A stretch of DNA of 20,525 nt from Acidobacteriota bacterium. GTDB lineage: Bacteria > Acidobacteriota > Terriglobia > UBA7540. A program made the translations under genes and the position numbers. Each line of letters starts with the position of its first letter. Within the stretch, counting starts at the first letter, position 1. Below, piece after piece: positions 1-6,300 of this stretch. Location: positions 1 through 20,525 of the forward strand of contig JAKAWO010000013.1 of assembly GCA_021827255.1 (NCBI GenBank), read 5' to 3'. Under the pieces are notes generated by a model. It was not told the DNA's origin, made no database searches, and was given only the letters and a program-made list of their open reading frames with translations.

Positions 1-760
1 TAATCGGGCGGTGGGCGTAGAGGCGGTGTCCGTAGGTCAGGTTTCCTGAAGCAGCGCCTGGGACCCAGAATTTGATGATTTGCGCCCTTTGCCCTTCCCC
101 AAGTAGGGCCAGGAGCCAGCGAATCGGCCGAATAAATCTGAAGTCGGCCCCCGCCCTTGCCTTTTCCCAATACATGGACTTCACGGCGCTCAAATCCCAG
201 TTCCACAGCAGCATCGTGAGAAGGCCGGGGGTAATAAAGCCGCCAGTGGCCCTGTCGCCGAGGACGTCAACGGCTGGCCTGCCGGGCTCACTTTTCTGAA
301 GTACCAGGTATTCGCCTCTCGCAGTTGTCACGCGCTTAAGGTCGGAGAGGTTGGCGGCATTCCTCGCGGCAAACCCCTCGGCCGCCCGAGTGTATCCGCC
401 CTCAGCGTCAACGGCTACCTTCACGGGTGGGCCCTCGATGGTTTGGACCACATCGGGCTGGCAGCGCAGCACCGCTGGAAGAAAGGCAACGAGACGACGC
501 GGCGTCGAGTACGTGTGAACCGGGCTAATCGGCGCCTCATCCTTCGCGTAGATGGGGCGCCCGTCAGGAGTAGCCAGAAGGCGGTTAGCAAGGAGGTCCG
601 CGCGAATCTTTTCTCCAAGCTGGGTCTGCGCGTCGGCAAGAAAGCGCGCTGGAATCTCTTCGCAGCCAACTTCGAGGAGCAGCGGCAACGTCTTGGGGGC
701 GGCAGAATTCGCCTCACGACTTCCGAGTTTCGACTTTTGACTTTCGGCTTTCGACTTCAC
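1..760 (-). CDS. glyS: Glycyl-tRNA synthetase beta subunit, N-terminal part (runs off left edge)
   Basis: Beta subunit of the heterotetrameric bacterial glycyl-tRNA synthetase, which binds tRNA-Gly and works with GlyQ to charge it. Reading the minus strand from a GTG at 760 gives about 253 residues with no stop, including LLLEVGCEEIPARFLADAQ, then STPRRLVAFL and later FRFIRPIRWLLALLG, all typical of the GlyS N-terminal region; the family is about 690 residues, so roughly two thirds lies outside the window. The GTG start is chosen because a GGAGG lies about 10 nt upstream and the start overlaps the glyQ stop as GTGA, implying translational coupling. The first 15 or so codons are unusual: they are encoded by a tandem heptamer repeat and read as two 7-residue units (KSKAESQ, KSKLGSR) ahead of the conserved domain. 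An internal start is possible, but no good alternative is visible before the conserved LLLEVGCEE. Confidence 0.93.
   Translation of the reverse strand, partial: MKSKAESQKSKLGSREANSAAPKTLPLLLEVGCEEIPARFLADAQTQLGEKIRADLLANRLLATPDGRPIYAKDEAPISPVHTYSTPRRLVAFLPAVLRCQPDVVQTIEGPPVKVAVDAEGGYTRAAEGFAARNAANLSDLKRVTTARGEYLVLQKSEPGRPAVDVLGDRATGGFITPGLLTMLLWNWDLSAVKSMYWEKARAGADFRFIRPIRWLLALLGEGQRAQIIKFWVPGAASGNLTYGHRLYAHRPI
724..758. repeat. Tandem heptamer repeat (about 5 copies of CGACTTT) at the glyQ/glyS junction
   Basis: On the plus strand five consecutive 7-mers can be read: CGAGTTT, CGACTTT, TGACTTT, CGGCTTT, CGACTTC. On the minus strand they encode the first residues of GlyS, giving a seven-residue protein repeat because three 7-mers make 21 nt. 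The array stops 2 nt before the GTG start, so it sits exactly between the glyQ stop and the conserved GlyS domain. Confidence 0.8.
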
Positions 761-1815
761 GCCGGCTGAACCTCCGGCTGGGGCGTGAGCCGCTCCGCAT
801 AGATTCGAGCCGCGTCGCAGGCAATTTTGCGGACCCGCGCGATGAGCGCCACTCGCTCGGTGACGCTGATAGCGCCGCGGGCGTCAAGGATGTTAAAAAG
901 GTGCGAGCACTTCAGCCCCAGCTCATACACTTTGCGGAGTGGAAAGCGCGGCCCCACCCAAGGGATCGAAGCTCGAGGGTTGAAGGTTGAGAGCTGGGTT
1001 GGCCTTTCGGCCCTAGTTTCGCCGTTTGAGGCGCCAGGTTCCTTCGTAATGGTTGGCTCCGGCTTGCTCTCGCCGCTCGCCGCTTTGGGCGCTTGCAGAA
1101 GCCTCAGCGCCTCGGCCTCATAAAGGTCAAAGAGCTTTCGGCAGGTTGCGGGATCGGCCTGCTCAAAATCATAAACCGAAAGTTCAAACTCTTCCGCCCG
1201 CCTCATCACCTCATATTTCACCGACTTATCCCACTGAACCTCAAATACATCATCAACATTTTGAAGAAACGCGGCGATGCGCTCCAGGCCGTAGGTCAGC
1301 TCGACCGAAATGGGTTCAAGGCCCATGCCTCCGCATTGCTGGAAGTAGGTGAACTGTGTGACCTCCAGGCCGTCGAGCATCACTTGCCATCCGATGCCCC
1401 AAGCGCCGAGGGTTGGAGCTTCCCAATTGTCCTCTTCAAAGCGAATGTCGTGCTCGTGCAAACTGATCCCAAGCGATTCGAGGCTTTTTAGGTAGATGTC
1501 TTGGACGTCGGTTGGCGGAGGTTTAAGGATTACTTGAAATTGTGTGTGCTTGAGAAGACGGTTGGGGTTCTCGCCATATCGTCCGTCGGCAGGCCGACGC
1601 GACGGTTGAACGTACGCAACCTTCCAAGGCTCCGCGCCCAGAACGCGAAAAAAGGTCTCCGGGCACATGGTCCCCGCGCCAACCTCGAGATCGTAAGGCA
1701 AGGCAAGCACCGTGCCTTGATTCTCCCAGAACTGACCGAGCGCGATCATCATGTCCTGAAAAGTCAGCACGGCTGACTTCGCCGCGTTGGGGTGGGATCG
1801 AAGGGTATTAGCCAT
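757..1815 (-). CDS. glyQ: Glycyl-tRNA synthetase alpha subunit, with an insertion
   Basis: Catalytic alpha subunit of glycyl-tRNA synthetase; forms glycyl-adenylate and transfers glycine to tRNA-Gly together with GlyS, in the cytoplasm. The N-terminal two thirds match the family closely: TFQDMMIALGQFWENQG, PYDLEVGAGTMCPETFFRVLG, YVQPSRRPADGRYGENPNR and the catalytic-core WQVMLDGLEVTQFTYFQQ. The C-terminal part KCSHLFNILDARGAISVTER is also canonical. Between about residues 241 and 291 there is a low-complexity stretch of about 50 residues rich in Ala, Ser, Pro and Glu that I do not associate with the family; this takes the protein to 352 residues against the usual 290-305. The frame stays open through it, so it looks like an in-frame insertion rather than damage. 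The ATG at 1815 follows GGAG with a 5-bp hairpin in the spacer. Second gene of recO-glyQ-glyS. Confidence 0.96.
   Translation of the reverse strand: MANTLRSHPNAAKSAVLTFQDMMIALGQFWENQGTVLALPYDLEVGAGTMCPETFFRVLGAEPWKVAYVQPSRRPADGRYGENPNRLLKHTQFQVILKPPPTDVQDIYLKSLESLGISLHEHDIRFEEDNWEAPTLGAWGIGWQVMLDGLEVTQFTYFQQCGGMGLEPISVELTYGLERIAAFLQNVDDVFEVQWDKSVKYEVMRRAEEFELSVYDFEQADPATCRKLFDLYEAEALRLLQAPKAASGESKPEPTITKEPGASNGETRAERPTQLSTFNPRASIPWVGPRFPLRKVYELGLKCSHLFNILDARGAISVTERVALIARVRKIACDAARIYAERLTPQPEVQPA
940..1095. repeat. Low-complexity insertion inside glyQ containing GGTTGA-type heptamers
   Basis: The segment encodes about 50 residues not expected in GlyQ. It includes GGGTTGA (977-983) directly followed by AGGTTGA (984-990) and a degenerate continuation, which in the glyQ frame reads as LSTFNPRAS. 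Edges are approximate and set by where the canonical GlyQ sequence resumes. It resembles the short heptamer array at the glyS start in unit length but not in sequence. Confidence 0.6.
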
Positions 1816-1829
1816 AGAAGTCGGCTTCT
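1816..1829 (-). promoter_or_regulatory. Hairpin between Shine-Dalgarno and glyQ start
   Basis: AGAAG (1816-1820), loop of 4, CTTCT (1825-1829) directly abuts the glyQ ATG. The minus strand reads GGAG, with AG in the stem, then the hairpin, then ATG. Without folding, the spacer between GGAG and ATG is 12 nt, longer than usual. Confidence 0.4.
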
Positions 1830-1929
1830 CCGCCGCTGGGCTTTGGATCAGGACTCGAATCCAATTGGGAATCGCGGCGAGCGCCTCCTGGCCCCGTGCA
1901 TTCGTCCACGCAATCCCTCGCGCCCAGCT

Positions 1930-2676
1930 TTAGACTTCATCCGCCAGCAATTCACGGGTCACGAGTTTCCTTTCCAGTTGCGTTTGAATCACTTCCTCAA
2001 AAAATCGGCGAAGCTGCTTTGCGCCGGCAGGCGCCTTTTGCCGGCCCAGCCATTCATCAAGCCGTATCCCGCGCAGCCCATCCGCAATCCCCAAGGTTCC
2101 GGCTGAGATTTCAATCTGAGCGGCCGGGTGGCGGCAATCCTGGCACAGCAAAGCCTCAGACCCAGGGCCGTAAAACGCGCCCGCGCCCGCCAGAGGGCGC
2201 CGGCAGGCGCCGCAACGGTCAAGCTCCGGCAAGAATCCTCCCAGCCGAAGCAGCCAATAGTTGAAGTAAACCAGAGGCCGGGTGATCTCGCCGGAGGTCT
2301 TCAGGGAGCGCAGGACGGCGAGCAGCAGCCGAAACACCCTCTCGTTGACTTCGCGCTCCGGCAGGAAGCCCTCCGTCGCCTCAGCCAGATATTGCGTCGC
2401 CACTTGAATACGGTAGTCGCTCTGAATCCCAAAAAACGACTCAATCACTTCCGCTGAGTTCAGCCTCTGCAGGTCGCGATTTTCCCGCTCAAAAATCCAA
2501 ACTCGGATATAGCTCAGGGGTTCGAGCGAACTTCCAAAACGGCTCTTCGTCCGCTGGGCTCCCGACGCGGCAGTTCGGCACCTTCCCAGGTCGCGTGTTA
2601 GGAGAGAGGCGATTTTGTCGGTCTCCCCTAACCGATACGTCCGCAGGACTACCGCTTCCGTTTCAACAAGAGGCAT
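1930..2676 (-). CDS. recO: DNA repair protein RecO
   Basis: RecO acts with RecF and RecR to load RecA onto SSB-coated single-stranded DNA in the RecFOR pathway. The 248-residue product has the usual length. The N-terminal OB-fold region shows TEAVVLRTYRLGETDKIASLLTRD followed by the family signature around RTKSRFGSSLEPLS. A zinc-finger is present with Cys155, Cys158, Cys178 and Cys181 (CGAC and CQDC). ATG at 2676 is the natural start. No strong Shine-Dalgarno lies directly before it; a perfect 6-bp hairpin (2681-2696) separates a GGGA from the start codon. It is the first gene of a recO-glyQ-glyS group, 114 nt ahead of glyQ; the same order is well known in Firmicutes. Confidence 0.95.
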   Translation of the reverse strand: MPLVETEAVVLRTYRLGETDKIASLLTRDLGRCRTAASGAQRTKSRFGSSLEPLSYIRVWIFERENRDLQRLNSAEVIESFFGIQSDYRIQVATQYLAEATEGFLPEREVNERVFRLLLAVLRSLKTSGEITRPLVYFNYWLLRLGGFLPELDRCGACRRPLAGAGAFYGPGSEALLCQDCRHPAAQIEISAGTLGIADGLRGIRLDEWLGRQKAPAGAKQLRRFFEEVIQTQLERKLVTRELLADEV

Positions 2677-2680
2677 CTCG

Positions 2681-2696
2681 GCGCCGCAGTCGGCGC
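2681..2696 (-). promoter_or_regulatory. Hairpin immediately upstream of recO start
   Basis: GCGCCG (2681-2686), four-base loop, CGGCGC (2691-2696): a perfect 6-bp GC stem ending 4 nt before the recO ATG. On the minus strand GGGA precedes it, so folding would bring that purine stretch close to the start codon. A structural role in translation start is inference only. Confidence 0.45.
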
Positions 2697-2911
2697 TCCC
2701 ATAAACGACTCAATTTACCACAATCACAGCCAGGAAACTAGGCCCGTCGGCACGCTAAGGCGAAATTGATTAGGTCCCGTCGCCTCATCGGGCTGCCCGG
2801 TGGCTCGGCTCCATCGCGTTCGCTTCGGTGGGGTTGTTTGCGCCTCTCGGCCACGCAGGGCAACATGCTCGCCTTTTCACGGCGGTCCAGCCAACGGCCC
2901 CTGCGATAAGT

Positions 2912-2998
2912 TGTGGAAAACATTTTGAATTTGTGGATATTATTTTATGTCAACCAATCCGCGTGGATAGAAAGATTATCAGACACTCCTGTGAAAAA
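2912..2998 (+). promoter_or_regulatory. Cluster of DnaA-box-like sites in an A+T-rich pocket
   Basis: Compared with the consensus TTATCCACA (TGTGGATAA on the other strand): TGTGGAAAA at 2912-2920 matches 8 of 9, TGTGGATAT at 2932-2940 matches 8 of 9, CGTGGATAG at 2962-2970 and TGTGAAAAA at 2990-2998 match 7 of 9. All share one orientation, and the starts are 20, 30 and 28 bp apart, close to whole helical turns. Flanking sequence is locally A+T-rich (2940-2950). No dnaA, dnaN or parAB gene is in the window, so this may be a secondary DnaA-binding site or chance. Confidence 0.35.
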
Positions 2999-3247
2999 GC
3001 GTGGCGGAAGGTTCACTCTCTGAAGGGCCCACGCGCTAAACATTTGCAGCCCGACGGCGGCCTGGGAAACGGCAAAGCGTTGGTAAATGACGGGGAAGAA
3101 TGGTAGCTCCTGCGGCGCTTCATGGTCTCAGCCAGGTTGGGCAAGGAGCGAGACGGCGCGATTCCGCATCCCCTCTTCCCTGATCGCCTTCCCCACCCGT
3201 CTCTCGGATTTGGCACTCTACAAGGATTCCTGGCTTGCAGCATGCTA

Positions 3248-3276
3248 TTGTCATTGCTCTTTCAGTATGTTATAAG
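3248..3276 (+). promoter_or_regulatory. Sigma70-type promoter for the MglA-type GTPase gene
   Basis: TTGTCA (3248-3253, 5 of 6 to TTGACA), a 17-bp spacer and TATAAG (3271-3276, 5 of 6 to TATAAT). This is the best-matching vegetative promoter in the window. It predicts a transcript starting near 3283 and a leader of about 120 nt. Confidence 0.65.
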
Positions 3277-3404
3277 CCTTGGACTGCGACTGGGAGGGGG
3301 ATTCCAAGCCGTGGAAGTTCGCGTTATGGCTTGAATTCTCGTGCGAAAAGGGCAGTAGGCCCTCCGGATCATAACGATACGAAGCGAAAAAAGGCTGAAC
3401 CAGC

Positions 3405-3989
3405 GTGAGCTTCATTAATTTTGCGTCTCGAGAGATCAACTGCAAGATCGTGTACTACGGGCCGGGGCTGGGGGGAAAAACGACCAACTTGCAGTATATT
3501 TTCGCGCAGACGGCGGGCAAAGCCGGCGGCAAGATGATCTCCCTGGCCACGGAGACGGACCGCACTCTCTTCTTTGATTTCCTTCCGCTGGACCTCGGGA
3601 CGGTCCGAGGCTTCAAGACCCGTTTTCACCTCTACACGGTCCCCGGGCAGGTGTTCTATGATGCGAGTCGGAAACTTATACTACGAGGAGTGGACGGGGT
3701 TATTTTTGTCGCCGACTCGCAGGAGGAACGCATGGACGCCAACCTGGAAGCCATCGAGAACCTCCAGGGCAACCTAAAGGAGCACGGATACGACTTCATG
3801 AAAATTCCTTACGTGCTCCAGCTCAATAAGCGTGATTTGCCCAGCGCTCTGCCGGTCGAAGGCTTGAAAAGCCATCTGTCCCGAAAGGAAGAACCCGTCT
3901 TTGAGGCGGTGGCCTTCAAAGGGACGGGCGTCTTCGAGACGCTGAAAGAATGCGGCCGCCTGGTGCTCGCGGAGCTCAAGAAAGGCTGA
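3405..3989 (+). CDS. mglA: MglA-type small Ras-like GTPase
   Basis: Small GTPase of the MglA family; in Myxococcus MglA sets cell polarity and motility direction. The role in this organism is not known. The 194-residue product begins MSFINFASREINCKIVYYG, has the P-loop GPGLGGKTT (Lys25), the MglA-type LFFDFLPLDLG switch I region, a switch II reading TVPGQ (Thr78 in place of the Ras-type Asp, normal for this family), VDGVIFVADSQ, and the guanine-specificity motif NKRD (141-144). Start is GTG at 3405, preceded only by a weak purine stretch. No MglB/roadblock partner gene is adjacent, unlike many mglBA loci. A hairpin overlaps the stop codon, and the next gene starts about 115 bp later with its own -10 box, so it is probably monocistronic. 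Confidence 0.93.
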   Translation: MSFINFASREINCKIVYYGPGLGGKTTNLQYIFAQTAGKAGGKMISLATETDRTLFFDFLPLDLGTVRGFKTRFHLYTVPGQVFYDASRKLILRGVDGVIFVADSQEERMDANLEAIENLQGNLKEHGYDFMKIPYVLQLNKRDLPSALPVEGLKSHLSRKEEPVFEAVAFKGTGVFETLKECGRLVLAELKKG

Positions 3990-4008
3990 AGCCCCGCCAA
4001 GGCTCAGC
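3985..4008 (+). terminator. Hairpin overlapping the stop of the MglA-type gene
   Basis: GCTGA-A-GCC (3985-3993) pairs with GGCTCAGC (4001-4008): 8 bp with one bulged A and a 7-nt loop. No T-run follows, so it would be an atypical intrinsic terminator or merely a 3'-end stabiliser. Confidence 0.4.
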
Positions 4009-4092
4009 TCAGCATCCACAGTTCTCACGCCAACCGTCGGCTACGACAAGAGAGCGTTTCCCTGCCCACTCGCAACCCTTGTGCTCCCGCAT

Positions 4093-4098
4093 TATAAT
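4093..4098 (+). promoter_or_regulatory. Perfect -10 box directly before the response-regulator start
   Basis: TATAAT at 4093-4098 ends 8 nt before the ATG at 4107 (5 nt before an in-frame GTG at 4104). No good -35 hexamer lies 16-18 bp upstream. If used, transcription would begin at or within a few bases of the start codon, i.e. a leaderless message; no Shine-Dalgarno is present in the gap. Confidence 0.5.
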
Positions 4099-4106
4099 TC
4101 TGAGTG

Positions 4107-4781
4107 ATGCGCGTTCTGTTGGTCGAGGACGAACGGAGGGTCGCGAGCTTCATCGCGCGGGCGTTACGGGAGAACGCCTACGCGGTGGACCTGGCGGAGA
4201 CCGGCGAGGCTGGCTTGGCGATGGCCAAGGCAAGCGCGTACGACACTATTCTCCTCGACATCCGCCTGCCCGGGCTGAATGGGATCGAAGTTTGCCGGAA
4301 GCTGCGCGAGACAGGAGTGGAGACGCCCATCCTCATGCTCACCGCGCGGGGGCTGGTGGAGCAGCGCGTGGAGGGCCTGGACGCGGGCGCTGACGATTAC
4401 CTCATCAAGCCTTTCGCCCTAGCGGAACTGCTGGCTCGCCTGAGAGCGGCGGTGCGGCGGAATTTCGGACACACTGCCGCTACCTTGCGGCATGCGGACC
4501 TGGAAATAGACCGTCACCGCCGCCGCGTCATTCGTGGCAACACGACGATCCCTCTGACCTCGAAGGAATTCGCCCTTTTAGAGTTCTTGATGTTGAGAGC
4601 TCCGGACACGATTACGCGGAGCGAGATCGTGGAGCATGTGTGGGATTGCCACTTTGACAACGAATCGAACCTGGTCGAGGTTTACATCAACCGGCTGCGG
4701 CAGAAGATTGATCACGGTCAACCGAATAAACTGATCCACACGGTTCGAGGCGTGGGATACAGTCTTCATCTGTCATCATGA
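4107..4781 (+). CDS. OmpR/PhoB-family response regulator
   Basis: DNA-binding partner of the histidine kinase that follows. The receiver domain (about 1-115) begins MRVLLVEDERRVASFIARAL, has the phospho-acceptor Asp51 in ILLDIRLPG, the Thr of LMLTARG and the Lys of DYLIKPFA. The winged-helix domain (about 125-222) ends with VEVYINRLRQKID and the typical TVRGVGYSL. Overall 224 residues, the normal length. An in-frame GTG at 4104 could add one residue; ATG 4107 is preferred because response regulators usually begin M-[RK]-[IV]-L. Closest in style to CusR/CopR-type regulators of efflux operons. The stop overlaps the kinase start as ATGA, and an efflux operon lies directly downstream, which it probably controls. 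Confidence 0.93.
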   Translation: MRVLLVEDERRVASFIARALRENAYAVDLAETGEAGLAMAKASAYDTILLDIRLPGLNGIEVCRKLRETGVETPILMLTARGLVEQRVEGLDAGADDYLIKPFALAELLARLRAAVRRNFGHTAATLRHADLEIDRHRRRVIRGNTTIPLTSKEFALLEFLMLRAPDTITRSEIVEHVWDCHFDNESNLVEVYINRLRQKIDHGQPNKLIHTVRGVGYSLHLSS

Positions 4782-6181
4782 TTCGCACCCATTCGTTGCG
4801 CTTCCGCATGATGGCTCTATTCTGCGGAGTTGTGGGCGTGCTGCTGGCGGGCTCCTATTTGGGTTTTTACGAGTTGGTTCGCCATCAAGTGCATCAGCAG
4901 CTCGATCGGGAACTGGTGGAAGCGTCGCGGCCGCTGATCGCGGACCTTGAGAGCGACCGAGATCTTGACGATGTGCGCCAGCTCAACCTCCCCAACGAGT
5001 TTTTTGAGGTGATGCTGCCCTCGGGCCAAGCCCTGGCGCACTCGGCGAATTTGGCGGCGGGCCAGTTCGATCCGGGAGGCTTTCTACAGGGGTCCTTCAA
5101 GCCCACCTTCCGGACGGTCCAGCGCCCCGACCATCAGAGGCTTCGCGTGGCGTTGATGCCGTTCCAGCGGGGCGCGGAGCATCTGGCGCTGGCGGTCGCT
5201 GTTCCCACGCGGGAATCAGATCGGGTGCTGGCGAGCTTCCGCCGAATCGCCTTTGTGCTGCTGCCGCTCAGCCTTCTGCTGACGGCCTTGATCTCCGGCT
5301 GGTATGTGGGCAAGAGCCTGGCCCCGGTGAAGGCCTTGACCGAACACGCGGCGCAGACGACGGAGCGGCTCGCCGCGCAGGGCGAGGGGGATCTGTGGCA
5401 GCCGCTGCCCGTCCCGACTCCATTCGATGAGTTGGGGCTTCTGGCCAGCAGTTTTAACCGGCTCTTTCAAAAGATCAATTCTGTTGTGGGCCAGATGCGG
5501 CAATTCGTTTCCGATGCGTCGCACGAGCTTCGCACCCCTCTTTCGATTCTCCAGGGCGAAACGGAATTGCTGCTGGCAGAGCCGCGCAGCCCGGAGGATT
5601 ACCGCAAGGCTCTCGAAGTCATCGAAGAGGAGCTGACGAAGCTCAATCGCATTGTGGAAAGCCTGTTTACTTTGGCGATCGCGGACGCCGGACAATTGCG
5701 CCTGGCGCGCGAGCCGCTCTATTTGAACGAGGTGCTTGAAGAGGCCTGCGCGATGGCCGCGCCTCTGGCTCGAGCCAAAAACATCGCCCTCGAGCGCGAC
5801 CTTAAGGAGGAAGTGGCTTGCTGGGGTGACGAACTTTCCCTGCGTCAGCTTTTTCTGATCTTCCTGGAAAATGCGATCAAATACTCGCCGCCGGAAAGCC
5901 GCATCCGAGCGAGCCTCATGACGAACGGAGGATGGGCCCAGGCCGAGTTTCAAGATCAAGGGATCGGCATTGCCCAGGAGCATCTTCCCCACATCTTTGA
6001 GCGGTTCTACAGGGTGGCGCAAGCTGAGAACGGCGAGGCGCGTAGCGGCGGTCTGGGATTGGCCATTGCCCAGGCGATCGTGCGGGCGCATGCGGGTGAC
6101 GTCCGATGCCGGAGCCAAGTGGGGGTCGGGTCGGTGTTTACCGTTAATCTGCCGCTCGACCTGAAAGGTCCATCGCGTTGA
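4778..6181 (+). CDS. Sensor histidine kinase of the two-component pair
   Basis: Membrane sensor that phosphorylates the upstream response regulator. Order in the 467 residues: transmembrane helix about 11-34, periplasmic sensor region of about 120 residues with no cysteine and no clear metal-binding cluster, second helix about 153-178 (IAFVLLPLSLLLTALISGW), HAMP linker (LAPVKALTEH... DELGLLASSFNRL), HisKA domain with phospho-acceptor His249 in SHELRTPLSILQGE, and the ATPase domain with N box LENAIKYS, G1 DQGIGI, F box IFERFYR and G2 GGLGLAIA. All catalytic motifs look intact. The start overlaps the regulator stop by 4 nt, so the two are co-translated. The layout is that of CusS/BaeS-like kinases beside efflux operons; the signal sensed cannot be read from the sequence. 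Confidence 0.94.
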   Translation: MIRTHSLRFRMMALFCGVVGVLLAGSYLGFYELVRHQVHQQLDRELVEASRPLIADLESDRDLDDVRQLNLPNEFFEVMLPSGQALAHSANLAAGQFDPGGFLQGSFKPTFRTVQRPDHQRLRVALMPFQRGAEHLALAVAVPTRESDRVLASFRRIAFVLLPLSLLLTALISGWYVGKSLAPVKALTEHAAQTTERLAAQGEGDLWQPLPVPTPFDELGLLASSFNRLFQKINSVVGQMRQFVSDASHELRTPLSILQGETELLLAEPRSPEDYRKALEVIEEELTKLNRIVESLFTLAIADAGQLRLAREPLYLNEVLEEACAMAAPLARAKNIALERDLKEEVACWGDELSLRQLFLIFLENAIKYSPPESRIRASLMTNGGWAQAEFQDQGIGIAQEHLPHIFERFYRVAQAENGEARSGGLGLAIAQAIVRAHAGDVRCRSQVGVGSVFTVNLPLDLKGPSR

Positions 6182-6195
6182 GGAGTTGGCTGAAC

Positions 6196-6214
6196 GAAAA
6201 TTAATACTATTTTC
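6196..6214 (+). promoter_or_regulatory. Inverted repeat upstream of the efflux operon (candidate operator)
   Basis: GAAAAT (6196-6201), 7-nt spacer, ATTTTC (6209-6214): a perfect A+T-rich inverted repeat in the 119 bp between the kinase stop and the outer-membrane factor start. Its place suggests an operator for the adjacent response regulator, but OmpR-type sites are often direct repeats, so this is tentative. A tandem CTAAG/CTAAG/CTAGG stretch follows at about 6237-6251. Confidence 0.4.
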
Positions 6215-6287
6215 ATCTTTTGTCGCTCCGGTCGGGCTAAGCTAAGCTAGGCCAGGGTGAAACCTCAGCCCCGACGTTGAAGAGCCA

Positions 6288-6293
6288 AGGAGG
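6288..6293 (+). promoter_or_regulatory. Strong Shine-Dalgarno that fixes a TTG start for the outer-membrane factor
   Basis: AGGAGG at 6288-6293 lies 7 nt before TTG 6301. It excludes the longer open frame from TTG 6277, since the site falls inside it, and is too far (16 nt) from ATG 6310. Confidence 0.7.
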
Positions 6294-6300
6294 AGCCGGT

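Larger units (their letters stand above)
2677..3404. other. Long intergenic region between divergent recO and the MglA-type gene
   Basis: 728 bp with no frame I can support as a gene: the short open frames on both strands have no recognisable motif, no consistent ribosome binding site and arginine-rich random-looking translations. The left part (about 2740-2900) is G+C-rich with small inverted repeats, for example CCATCG (2811-2816) with CGGTGG (2826-2831, one G-U pair). The middle (2905-3000) is A+T-rich and carries DnaA-box-like sites. The right part holds the promoter of the MglA-type gene, with a leader of about 120 nt that contains an inverted repeat CTTGGA (3278-3283) / TCCAAG (3303-3308). 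Confidence 0.7.

Noticed and set aside
421..769. Short frames on both strands over the left end, possible small genes
   Set aside because: They lie over the true glyS reading frame, which starts with GTG and runs off the window.
1845..1875. tRNA T-arm-like string GGACTCGAATCC between recO and glyQ
   Set aside because: The flanking bases do not form a 5-bp T stem on either strand, and there is no acceptor or anticodon arm at the right distance.
2738..2923. Short minus-strand frame in the intergenic region, considered as a remnant gene or transposase scrap
   Set aside because: No recognisable motif, no terminal inverted repeats and no target duplication.
3209..3246. Sigma54-like promoter (TGGCAC, or GG-N10-GC) upstream of the MglA-type gene
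   Set aside because: TGGCAC lacks TTGC at the right spacing and the GG-N10-GC match fits only the core pairs; the sigma70-type promoter just downstream explains the gene better.
5216..6118. A 300-codon minus-strand open frame across the kinase gene
   Set aside because: Shadow of the kinase coding region; no motif and no ribosome site.
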